DNA of 64,000 nucleotides, from NCBI RefSeq assembly GCF_900129135.1, contig NZ_FQVI01000019.1, forward strand, positions 1 to 64,000, written 5' to 3'. Of this stretch, positions 1-7,928 are shown one piece after another. This DNA is from Lactonifactor longoviformis DSM 17459 (lineage in GTDB: Bacteria > Bacillota > Clostridia > Lachnospirales > Lachnospiraceae). Numbering within the stretch: position 1 is the first letter of the stretch; each line of letters begins with the position of its first letter. The notes below the pieces were generated by a model, which worked only from the letters and a program-made list of their open reading frames with translations, made no database searches and was not told the DNA's origin. The translations under genes and the position numbers were made by a program.

Positions 1-26
1 GGAGATTTTTTCGGCAGTCAGAGCCG

Positions 27-257
27 AAAAAAAGTGAGCATGGGCAGAGAATGCACATCAAGCATTCTTTGCACATACGAACGGTGCTCCGGCGGGGATT
101 CCGGTTTTGTCTTAGACTCTCTTCGCGACGGAGGTGTCCCCGGAACTTAAGCCTCCCTCCCTCCCGAACCAGCCAGCCCGCTGCCGCGGGATTCCTCTCA
201 CCGCCCCCCTGCCACACAACACCTGCCGTCATGAAGCATCTTGAGCCGAAGTCCACG
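27..257 (-). ncRNA. candidate structured non-coding RNA
   Basis: On the minus strand this stretch is G-rich and full of short perfect hairpins, unlike the coding DNA beside it. Examples are CCCGC/GCGGG closed by GGCA (near 181-194) and AGAATGC/GCATTCT with a 7-nt loop (near 46-66). It begins with GGACTTCGGCTCAAGATGC and ends near a run of seven T (27-33). No convincing ribosome binding site or protein reading frame was found on either strand. It lies downstream of the dehydrogenase at 332-1363. It may belong to a known large structured RNA class of Firmicutes (the raiA motif came to mind), but that is recall without a search. Boundaries are approximate. Confidence 0.45.
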
Positions 258-268
258 TAGTTATATCC

Positions 269-328
269 CTAAATCCCAAGTATATAAAAAGCAGGAACCA
301 TCACAATCCCTGCAATAGCCCCTGCCAA
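269..328 (-). other. short hydrophobic reading frame after the dehydrogenase stop
   Basis: Directly after the TAA TAA of the dehydrogenase, in the same frame, 19 sense codons read LAGAIAGIVMVPAFYILGI and then TAG. This looks like the last membrane helix of a transporter. It has a TTG first codon and no clear ribosome binding site. It may be the remnant of a deleted membrane-protein gene or a chance frame. Confidence 0.2.
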
Positions 329-331
329 TTA

Positions 332-1363
332 TTACATCCTGATAACCGCCTTCACCATCTCATCTTTCCTGTGAATGCTGTCCTCCAGTGCCTCCCCTAT
401 CCGGGAGAATTCATAGGTATCGGTGACGATTTTCTTCACCGGAATCTTCCCGCTGCTCACCAGCTCGATGGCTGTGGGGTACAGATTTTTATATCTGAAT
501 ACCGTGTGCAGCTTAGCCTCCTTGCTCATCAGCGTCCCAAAGTCATACGGAAAAACGGGATTGGCTGCCATACCTACCAGCACCACGGTTCCTCCCCTTT
601 TGACCAGTTTTGCGGTCTGTTTTGTGGTGAACTCTGTGCCTGCTGTCTCAAATACCAGATCTACACCTTTCCCCTGGGTAAGTTCCATAATTGCTTCTTC
701 AGCATTCTGTTCTCTCCCGTGAATCACTGCAGACGCTCCCAGTTCTTTTGCCATCTGCAGGCGTTTTTCTATAACATCCACCACATAAACAGTGCAGATT
801 CCCATAGCTTTCAATGCCATCAAGGTGCAAAGTCCAATACAGCCGCTGCCCAAAATGGCTGCTGTCTGGCCTACTTTTCCCTCTGACTGCTCTGCCGCGT
901 GAAGTCCCACACACAAAGGCTCAATCAGCGCCCCCTCTACGGTATCCATAGTATCAGGAAGCCTGTAAACCATATCCGCAGGATATCTGATATACTCTGC
1001 AAAAGCACCGTCGTACGGGGGAGTGGCCAGGAAAACCACATCCGGGCAGAGATGATATCTTCCGGTCTTGCAAAACTCACATTTTCCGCAGGGATATCCC
1101 GGTTCCACAGCCACCAGGTCCCCCTTCTCCAGGCCTTTTACCCCATCGCCCACTTCCACAATTTCTCCGCCGCATTCATGCCCCAGGATCATAGGCTTTT
1201 CCACCACGAAATCTCCGATGCGTCCATGCTCATAATAGTGAACGTCCGAACCGCAGACACCGCAGTGTAAAACCTTGATTAGAACTTCGTCCCGGCGGAT
1301 GGCGGGGATGTCCCGCTCCTGCTCTTCAACCTTCTTTATATCTGTTAATACTGATACCTTCAT
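332..1363 (-). CDS. zinc-dependent sorbitol/polyol-type alcohol dehydrogenase
   Basis: Medium-chain zinc dehydrogenase of 343 aa, close in layout to L-iditol/sorbitol and xylitol dehydrogenases, which interconvert polyols and ketoses with NAD. Catalytic-zinc motifs CGSDVH and GHECGGE are visible, as is the structural-zinc cluster CGKCEFCKTGRYHLC and a Rossmann GSGCIG. The start is set at the ATG at 1363, which has GGAGAGGTGAGACT before it; a longer in-frame extension lacks such a site. It is the last gene of the mannoside operon and starts 25 bp after the isomerase stop. There it could reduce or oxidise the ketose made from released mannose. That role is inference; the family assignment is firm. 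Confidence 0.9.
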   Translation of the reverse strand: MKVSVLTDIKKVEEQERDIPAIRRDEVLIKVLHCGVCGSDVHYYEHGRIGDFVVEKPMILGHECGGEIVEVGDGVKGLEKGDLVAVEPGYPCGKCEFCKTGRYHLCPDVVFLATPPYDGAFAEYIRYPADMVYRLPDTMDTVEGALIEPLCVGLHAAEQSEGKVGQTAAILGSGCIGLCTLMALKAMGICTVYVVDVIEKRLQMAKELGASAVIHGREQNAEEAIMELTQGKGVDLVFETAGTEFTTKQTAKLVKRGGTVVLVGMAANPVFPYDFGTLMSKEAKLHTVFRYKNLYPTAIELVSSGKIPVKKIVTDTYEFSRIGEALEDSIHRKDEMVKAVIRM

Positions 1364-1388
1364 AGTCTCACCTCTCCTATCGCATCGT

Positions 1389-1952
<564 letters not shown>

Positions 1953-1959
1953 TTATCCT

Positions 1960-4476
1960 TTATTTTACCTGTTTGATGACAGGTTCCTTTCCGCCGATTC
2001 CCTTGATTCTGAAGGTTTTTACCTCCCCGGGAAGCAGATCGAAATAGCAGTCGGAGCAATCATAATCTCCCTTGGCGTAAACTCCGTGTGCAAAACCGTC
2101 CGCGGTAACTGTAACCAGTTTATCCTCACCCTCCTGGCGGATCTCCACGGTTCTCACAGGGTTGGGTCCGAAGTTCAGCTGACGCATATCATCGGTGCGC
2201 AGCCATATATTGTCAACGGCATCACTGTCTGTATAGAGCATTACCGTACCTGCGGCATAATCTCTTTCAGGAAGCTTTTCCTTCAGAAGATATATCCTCT
2301 CTCCTGCAGGAACTTTCAGTACAATGTCTCTGAGTTCCTTCACCTTTCCGTCAAAGGAGACGTAGCCTATCTTTCCGGAAACCTCCAGATCCTCCGGATA
2401 GTCATTAGCCCCCTGCAATACCAGCTGCCCGTCTGCTGCCCGCATGGTAAACTTCTGATGAGCGAGAGCCCGCTTTACCGCATAAAAAGGAATCTTTCTT
2501 CTAAGGTAATAATCAATAATGGTCCAGCCCACTTCTCCCCAGGCATCGTTATACATCCAGAACAAACCGCCGCCGCAGTGTTCCTTAAAGCGGATAGCCT
2601 CCAGTGAATATCCGTACATTAATCCATGTACCATTCCGCCGTAGAGAATGTATTCGTCCAGGGACAGTGTCTCCGGATGATCCAGATAATTTTTCTCAAT
2701 TGCTGCATTTACAGTTCCCTTTTCAAATACATTGGAATGCATATGCCAGATGTTTCCTTCCCTGTCCATGGAGGCCCCATCCATATATTCTTCTGTGCTT
2801 TTCCTGCAGCACGGACCGATAAAGCCGTATTCGCTTACAAACTTTGATTCTATGGTGTCATAATCCTTCGCCTCGATACGCTCTTCCATCTTTTTGCTCA
2901 TCAGAGCATTGTGCCAGCGGTGAACATCTCCGACGGTATCATCATTGGGGAGATCCCCTCCGTAAGGTGAGCTGTTCCAGTAAGGAATCTGAGGGCAGTT
3001 GTTTCGTATGATCTCCTTCGCCATCAGATTGGCAATTCTAAGTCCATACTGGTGCTCATATGAAAATTCTATTCCCCATCTGGGATTGTCAATGGAATTA
3101 AAGATCCAGTGTACCTCATTGGTGCCGCAGTATAACCCCATACAGCAGTGGTTTCGCAGTCTCTTGGTCTGGTAATCCAGCTCCTGGCGCATCTCGTCCC
3201 GGAACCATTGCTGATGATCCGGATAGGTAGAACAGGCAAACATAAAGTCATGCCACAAAAGGAGTCCTTTCTGATCGCATAATTCATAGAAGAGGTCTCT
3301 CTCATACAGGCCCCCGCCCCAAACACGGATCATATTAAAGTTGGCCTCTGCCGCCTCGTCCGTGAGCACATGATACTTTTCATCCGGTACTCTGGCATAG
3401 ATGAAATCATTGGGCACCCAGTTGCCTCCCTTGCAGTAGATGGGCTTCCCGTTGACAACCAGAATAAAATTCCTGTCCTCCCCGGCAATCACACTGGTAT
3501 CCAGCTGTATGGTACGGATACCAAAGGAAAATGCAGGATATTCCTCTGTCTCCCCGCCGCAGGCAGCACATACCCGCACTTCATACAGGGGCTGCTCCCC
3601 GTAGCCATTGGGCCACCAGAGACAGGGATTCTTAACTTCAAGTTCCAGATCCAGATAGTTATATCCGGAGGTAAGAAGCTGCTTCTCCAGTTTGGCTTCC
3701 GCGCATACCGCGCCTTCTCTCACCATCTGAACCGTTACATCACAGCTTTTGGAACTGATGAAGCACAGATCCTCTATATTTACCATCGCATGTACCCGGG
3801 CTGTTTCCCCCAGCTTTTCCGTATGTAAGTGTACCTCGCGGATGGCAATAGTCTTATAGCTTCTCAGACAGACGTTTCCGGTGATTCCTATGGTGATTAC
3901 TTTAGGCCCCCAGTCCCAGCCTACAGTATACTGAGGCCGTCTCACAAAGGAACGCCGGCCGTCCCCCCGGAATTCACCCCCGTTATTGCTCTCCAGGCAG
4001 ACTGCATGATCCAGCTCCGCCAGATCCTCTTCTGCCACTTCTTCCAGACCGCTGGTGACTCTCACCATAATCTCGTTTTCCCCCGGCACCAGAAGATCCT
4101 TAACATCGTATACAAAGGGGTAGTGCACATTTCTGTGGCAGCCGATAAACTGTCCGTTTATAAAGATGTCGCTTCTGGTATCCAGCCCCTCCAGGACCAG
4201 CTCAACAATATCATCCTCCATACATACGGCGCTTCCGTCGAATGTCTTCCTGAACCACCAGGATCGGTCTTCTATCCACTCAGATTCCCTGCAGTAGTCA
4301 GAAAGTACGGGATCTTTAATAACCCCAGCCTCAATTAAAGGCATTCTCACATCTGCAGGCAGACTGCAGTCATACCACCCGTCTGTCTGACGGTCTATCT
4401 GGCTTTTATATTCCTTCCCCCATTTTAAAGGGGCCTCATGGAGCTGCCAGTTCTCATTTAAACACAATTTTTTCAT
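1960..4476 (-). CDS. GH2 beta-mannosidase
   Basis: An 838-aa glycoside hydrolase family 2 enzyme of the beta-mannosidase subgroup. N-terminal sugar-binding/jelly-roll region (about 1-200, with LDTRSDIFINGQFIGCHRN), an immunoglobulin-like middle, then the TIM barrel (about 330-640). Acid/base Glu454 lies in GTNEVHW and nucleophile Glu549 in VSEYGF. The WGGGLYE and LLLWHDFMFAC motifs are typical of beta-mannosidases rather than beta-galactosidases. There is no signal peptide, so it acts in the cytoplasm on short mannosides brought in by the ABC importer encoded just upstream. The start ATG has GAGGTGGATACAGA before it. Confidence 0.93.
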   Translation of the reverse strand: MKKLCLNENWQLHEAPLKWGKEYKSQIDRQTDGWYDCSLPADVRMPLIEAGVIKDPVLSDYCRESEWIEDRSWWFRKTFDGSAVCMEDDIVELVLEGLDTRSDIFINGQFIGCHRNVHYPFVYDVKDLLVPGENEIMVRVTSGLEEVAEEDLAELDHAVCLESNNGGEFRGDGRRSFVRRPQYTVGWDWGPKVITIGITGNVCLRSYKTIAIREVHLHTEKLGETARVHAMVNIEDLCFISSKSCDVTVQMVREGAVCAEAKLEKQLLTSGYNYLDLELEVKNPCLWWPNGYGEQPLYEVRVCAACGGETEEYPAFSFGIRTIQLDTSVIAGEDRNFILVVNGKPIYCKGGNWVPNDFIYARVPDEKYHVLTDEAAEANFNMIRVWGGGLYERDLFYELCDQKGLLLWHDFMFACSTYPDHQQWFRDEMRQELDYQTKRLRNHCCMGLYCGTNEVHWIFNSIDNPRWGIEFSYEHQYGLRIANLMAKEIIRNNCPQIPYWNSSPYGGDLPNDDTVGDVHRWHNALMSKKMEERIEAKDYDTIESKFVSEYGFIGPCCRKSTEEYMDGASMDREGNIWHMHSNVFEKGTVNAAIEKNYLDHPETLSLDEYILYGGMVHGLMYGYSLEAIRFKEHCGGGLFWMYNDAWGEVGWTIIDYYLRRKIPFYAVKRALAHQKFTMRAADGQLVLQGANDYPEDLEVSGKIGYVSFDGKVKELRDIVLKVPAGERIYLLKEKLPERDYAAGTVMLYTDSDAVDNIWLRTDDMRQLNFGPNPVRTVEIRQEGEDKLVTVTADGFAHGVYAKGDYDCSDCYFDLLPGEVKTFRIKGIGGKEPVIKQVK

Positions 4477-4519
4477 TCTGTATCCACCTCTTCTTTTCTT
4501 ATTATCTGAAACTTATGGC

Positions 4520-5353
4520 TTAACCCTTAACCGCTCCTGCAATCATTCCCTTAATAATCTGTTTGGAGAATGAGAAATACAGAACCACAGCCGGAAGAAT
4601 CGCAATCAGCATGGCGGTCATCATCTTAGGGTAATCTGTGGTAAACTGACCTTTAAAGAGGGTAATCCCCACAGGTACAGTCATCCACTTTTCTGAGTCA
4701 ATCAAAATCAGAGAAAATGTAAATTCGTTCCATACGTAGAAAAACTGTATGATGCCCACTGTTACTAAGATAGGCTTGCACATTGGCAGGATAATGGAAA
4801 ACAGAGTTCTGTGAAGGGAACTCCCGTCAATGGCCGCCGCCTCCTCCACCTCCAGAGGAATCGATTTCACATAGCTTTCCACCAGGAAAATGGCTATGGG
4901 CAGCGAGAGGGCTGTGTACGGCAGCACCAGCGTGAACCAGTTGTCCGTCAGGCCCATCTTTGTAAAAAGCACGTACATCGGCACCATCAGGGCGTGAACC
5001 GGTACCAGCATCCCCACCAGGAAATATCCATAGAGTGCCTTTCTCCCTCTGAACTTGTATCTGGAGAGGAAGTAGCCTACCACGAATCCGATGAGCAGGA
5101 TAAATACCAGAGAAAGAAAACTGTTTCGAATGGTGTTTCCCATCCAGGTAAGAATCTTGCTGTTGGTAAATATAGATATGTAATGCTGAAAATTCGGGCT
5201 CTTTGGCAGTGCAATGGGACTCTGGTAAAATTCCGCCTTATCCTTCAGCGAGGAGTAGAACAGCCATATCGCCGGAAAGATACAAGACAGGGAAAATAGT
5301 ATCAGCACAATATTTGGTATAATTCTTAAAATTTTTCTTCCTGCTTCTTTCAT
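4520..5353 (-). CDS. carbohydrate ABC transporter permease, MalG type
   Basis: Inner-membrane permease of 277 aa with six predicted helices. The EAA loop contacting the ATPase reads EEAAAIDGSSLHRT (about 170-183). It belongs to the CUT1 (MalG/UgpE) family. It starts one base after the stop of the partner permease, with AAGGAGGTTTAGG as ribosome binding site. No ATPase gene is in this operon, which is normal for Firmicute CUT1 systems that share an MsmX/MsmK-type ATPase encoded elsewhere. The likely cargo is a mannoside, because a beta-mannosidase follows. Confidence 0.92.
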   Translation of the reverse strand: MKEAGRKILRIIPNIVLILFSLSCIFPAIWLFYSSLKDKAEFYQSPIALPKSPNFQHYISIFTNSKILTWMGNTIRNSFLSLVFILLIGFVVGYFLSRYKFRGRKALYGYFLVGMLVPVHALMVPMYVLFTKMGLTDNWFTLVLPYTALSLPIAIFLVESYVKSIPLEVEEAAAIDGSSLHRTLFSIILPMCKPILVTVGIIQFFYVWNEFTFSLILIDSEKWMTVPVGITLFKGQFTTDYPKMMTAMLIAILPAVVLYFSFSKQIIKGMIAGAVKG

Positions 5354-5354
5354 C

Positions 5355-6248
5355 CTAAACCTCCTTATCCTTCCCGAACCGCAAAAGCAGTCCCCGGCTT
5401 CCCGCCACCAGAATCAGGCTGACAATCAGTATGATAATGGACATCGCACTGCCGTATCCCATCTTATAAGACATAAAAGACGTCTTATAGGCATACATGG
5501 CCATCACACTGCTGGATGTACCCGGTCCGCCTCCTGTCATGGCATAAATATGATCAAAAATCTTCATGTTGCCCGCAATACAAAGGGTAACGCAGACAAT
5601 CAGGGTATTCTTAATCAGGGGAAGCGTGATATAAATGGCCCGCTTAAAGCCGCTTGCGCCGTCAATTTCCGCCATCTCAAAGATCTGGGGATCCACGGAA
5701 GACAGGGCCGACATGATAATCAGCAGGTAATAGCCCACATACTGCCAGATCAGCGGAATTGCCACCAGCAGAAGCACCAGCTTATCATTATTCAGCCATG
5801 CCTGAGCCAGATCCCCCTGACCGATTACTTTCAGAAAAGAATTTAAAAGCCCGTAGTGGTAATCATAGATCATATTCCAGATAAAACCGATGACAACAGC
5901 GGAAAGAACCGCCGGAAAATAACTCATGGTGCGGTGGAACCCTTTAAACTTAATGTGCCGTCCATTCAGCATCACTGCCAGAATAAAGGCAATTCCTATC
6001 TGCCCTGCCAGGCAGACTATGGTAAGATAAATATTATTTCCCAGAGACTGGCGGAAAACCGGGTCTTTAATAACGTCCAGATAATTCTGGATTCCCAGAA
6101 AAGTCTTATTCGTTCCTCCTGCCCAGTCGAACATTCCGTAGTAGGCGGCAAGGCACACCGGAACCAGAATAATAAAGCTGTACCAGAGAATACCGGGAAG
6201 CATATAGAGGAATATAGTCCGCTTTTTTACTTTTAAACAACTGCTCAT
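5355..6248 (-). CDS. carbohydrate ABC transporter permease, MalF/UgpA type
   Basis: Inner-membrane permease of 297 aa, the MalF-side partner of the next gene. Several hydrophobic helices and the loop EMAEIDGASGFKRAI are visible. The reading frame opens further upstream at a TTG, but ATG 6248 has AAAGGTGTGAGTGT before it and gives MSSCLKVKKRTIF, a normal N-terminus, so that start is used. It is separated from the binding-protein gene by a hairpin (6275-6311) that may lower permease expression relative to the binding protein. Confidence 0.92.
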   Translation of the reverse strand: MSSCLKVKKRTIFLYMLPGILWYSFIILVPVCLAAYYGMFDWAGGTNKTFLGIQNYLDVIKDPVFRQSLGNNIYLTIVCLAGQIGIAFILAVMLNGRHIKFKGFHRTMSYFPAVLSAVVIGFIWNMIYDYHYGLLNSFLKVIGQGDLAQAWLNNDKLVLLLVAIPLIWQYVGYYLLIIMSALSSVDPQIFEMAEIDGASGFKRAIYITLPLIKNTLIVCVTLCIAGNMKIFDHIYAMTGGGPGTSSSVMAMYAYKTSFMSYKMGYGSAMSIIILIVSLILVAGSRGLLLRFGKDKEV

Positions 6249-6274
6249 ACACTCACACCTTTCCAATTTTGGAC

Positions 6275-6311
6275 AAAAAGAGAGACGGACCTTCTGCGGA
6301 CAGAAGTTCCG
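6275..6311 (-). terminator. intra-operon hairpin, probable leaky terminator
   Basis: Read on the minus strand, GGAACTTCTG and CAGAAGGTCC form a stem with one mismatch around the loop TCCG, followed by a T-rich run ending CTTTTTG. It lies between the binding-protein stop and the first permease. Partial termination or 3'-end protection there is a common way to make more binding protein than permease. Confidence 0.6.
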
Positions 6312-6327
6312 CCCCTTTTTTCAGCCT

Positions 6328-7665
6328 TTATTTTAGTTTATCCTGCTCCGCCTGAATCTCTGCCGCCAGATCCTTCGGCTCCTTGGATCCATTCAGCAGA
6401 TCCTGTATTCCTGTATTCATCACCTCAATGACAGCTCCGTCCATAACCAGATCGTATACCGGTGTGAAATTCAGTTCATTGGTGAGTGCGATAAAGTCCT
6501 GTGTCAGCTGAGGAAATGCAGATACATCCACATCCTCTACCAGACCGGCGCCCATAAGGCCGTGTTCTTTGGCAGCATATTCACACATCTCATATCCTGT
6601 GGTAGAGAAGATAAAGTCCATAGCTGCATCCAGCTTTTCTCCTGTGAGGTTTTTGTTCACTGCAAAATACCATCCGCATCCCCCGGAGATACTTTCCGGC
6701 TTGCTTCCATCCTCTGACGGGAGAACAGCTACCTTTGTATTCTTAATGGTCTCTTCGTCGGCAAAGGATTCAATTGCAGCCACACTCCAGTGTCCGGAGA
6801 CAACTGCTGCTGCCCTGCCCTGAGAGTAATATTCAACGCCCTGTGTCTCTGTTATGGTGTTAAAGTCAGGATTCAGCACATTTTTCGTTGCCAGTGTCTG
6901 CAGTCTCTCCAGTGCTGATACAAAGGAATCATCTGTGAATTTTGCTGTCCCGGATTTGTCGATGATGCTATTTGTCCAGTCAGCCCCGGTAAACCTGTCG
7001 CCTAAGGTGGACAGGATGCAGGATTCCGCAGCCCATTTCTCACTGTTTCCCAGAGCAATGGCTGAAATTCCCTGTTCCTGGAACTTTTCTGCCGCAGCGT
7101 AGATGTCGTCCCAATTATCCGGGAAGGAATCGTATCCTATGGATTTCCACAGTGCCTCGTTGTAGTAAACCACGGAGGTTATAGACATCTGGTTTGGCAT
7201 GCCGTAGATCTGGCCGTCCCTGGTGGCTGCGTCAAACACACCCTCTCTGAAGTTATCTTTATATTCGTATTTGTCCAGATACTCGTTAATGGGAGCCACG
7301 ATGCCGTTCTCCACAAAATTATCTACCCAGGATCCCTTTACCATAAACACATCCGGCACCTCGTTCACAGCAGCCTGTGCCTGAATCTTTGTTGAGTAAT
7401 CGGACTGGGACATGGCCTGCTGGGTTACTGTGATATCCGGGTGATCCTTCTCATACTGTTCCACCATGGCCAGATAGCTGTCTCCCACTGCATTGCTCTC
7501 CCGTTCTTCCTGCAGGTAATAATGTGATACGGTAAGTTCAATTCCGTCTCCTGCCCCTTTTTTGCCCTCTGCTTTTGCATCATCCCCGCCGCCGCAGGCA
7601 GTCAGACCAGTTACCGTAAGTATCCCTGCCATCAAAAGCGCAGCAGTTTTCATTTTCCTTTTCAT
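6328..7665 (-). CDS. extracellular sugar-binding lipoprotein (family 1)
   Basis: Substrate-binding protein of 445 aa for the CUT1 importer. A lipoprotein signal is present: basic start MKRKMK, hydrophobic core, and lipobox LTAC with Cys24. The body has the usual features of family 1 solute-binding proteins, including a conserved MPNQMSITSVVYYNEALWKS segment. The start is ATG 7665, preceded by GGAGGTATTGGGA; the five extra upstream codons begin at a TTG. It is first in the operon, and its promoter is divergent from the YesM/YesN pair at 7929-11158, which probably senses the same sugar and activates this operon. Confidence 0.93.
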   Translation of the reverse strand: MKRKMKTAALLMAGILTVTGLTACGGGDDAKAEGKKGAGDGIELTVSHYYLQEERESNAVGDSYLAMVEQYEKDHPDITVTQQAMSQSDYSTKIQAQAAVNEVPDVFMVKGSWVDNFVENGIVAPINEYLDKYEYKDNFREGVFDAATRDGQIYGMPNQMSITSVVYYNEALWKSIGYDSFPDNWDDIYAAAEKFQEQGISAIALGNSEKWAAESCILSTLGDRFTGADWTNSIIDKSGTAKFTDDSFVSALERLQTLATKNVLNPDFNTITETQGVEYYSQGRAAAVVSGHWSVAAIESFADEETIKNTKVAVLPSEDGSKPESISGGCGWYFAVNKNLTGEKLDAAMDFIFSTTGYEMCEYAAKEHGLMGAGLVEDVDVSAFPQLTQDFIALTNELNFTPVYDLVMDGAVIEVMNTGIQDLLNGSKEPKDLAAEIQAEQDKLK

Positions 7666-7698
7666 TCCCAATACCTCCAATTCGTTTTTGTTAGATTC

Positions 7699-7704
7699 AT
7701 TATA
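7699..7704 (-). promoter_or_regulatory. -10 box of the mannoside operon
   Basis: On the minus strand a perfect TATAAT lies 33 bases before the ATG at 7665. The matching -35 position holds only a T-rich tract with no TTGACA, as expected for a promoter that needs an activator such as the divergent YesN-type regulator. Confidence 0.55.
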
Positions 7705-7800
7705 TCGGCCCCGGCGAAAAGAAAAAACCGAAGTTATTGTTTTTGATATCCTGTTAAAATGACCTGTTGAGCGCCTGTCGGCCTGTCTGAGGACAAAAAC

Positions 7801-7827
7801 ATCCTAAGTTATTTACCAGTATCCTAA
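7801..7827. promoter_or_regulatory. paired ATCCTAA repeats, probable AraC-type activator sites
   Basis: ATCCTAA occurs at 7801-7807 and again at 7821-7827, a 20-bp period (two helical turns), in the control region between divergent operons. A related ATCCTG lies at 7748. AraC-family regulators usually bind direct repeats spaced this way. The likely binder is the regulator encoded at 9641-11158. Confidence 0.5.
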
Positions 7828-7862
7828 AAAATCATCTCCTTGGGGATTCTCCCCCTATTTCA

Positions 7863-7892
7863 TTGACACTCTTTGTCTTCTGATGATAAGAT
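7863..7892 (+). promoter_or_regulatory. promoter of the YesM/YesN operon
   Basis: TTGACA (7863-7868), an 18-bp spacer and TAAGAT (7887-7892) form a near-consensus housekeeping promoter. The predicted start near 7899 leaves a short leader with the ribosome binding site AAGGAG at 7916-7921. Confidence 0.7.
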
Positions 7893-7928
7893 CCAACCAG
7901 AGAACAATCTGCCATAAGGAGTATGACT

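Noticed and set aside
6-32. Inverted repeat TTTTTTCGGC/GCCGAAAAAA as a terminator
   Set aside because: The polarity is wrong on both strands: T run first and A run last, so no U tail would follow the stem.
51-260. Plus-strand frame of 69 codons at the left edge
   Set aside because: Low-complexity Arg/Pro/Ser-rich translation, no ribosome binding site, and it lies opposite a hairpin-rich stretch better read as non-coding RNA.
371-886. Long plus-strand frame opposite the polyol dehydrogenase
   Set aside because: Shadow of a clear enzyme on the other strand; translation rich in Cys, His and Phe with no domain.
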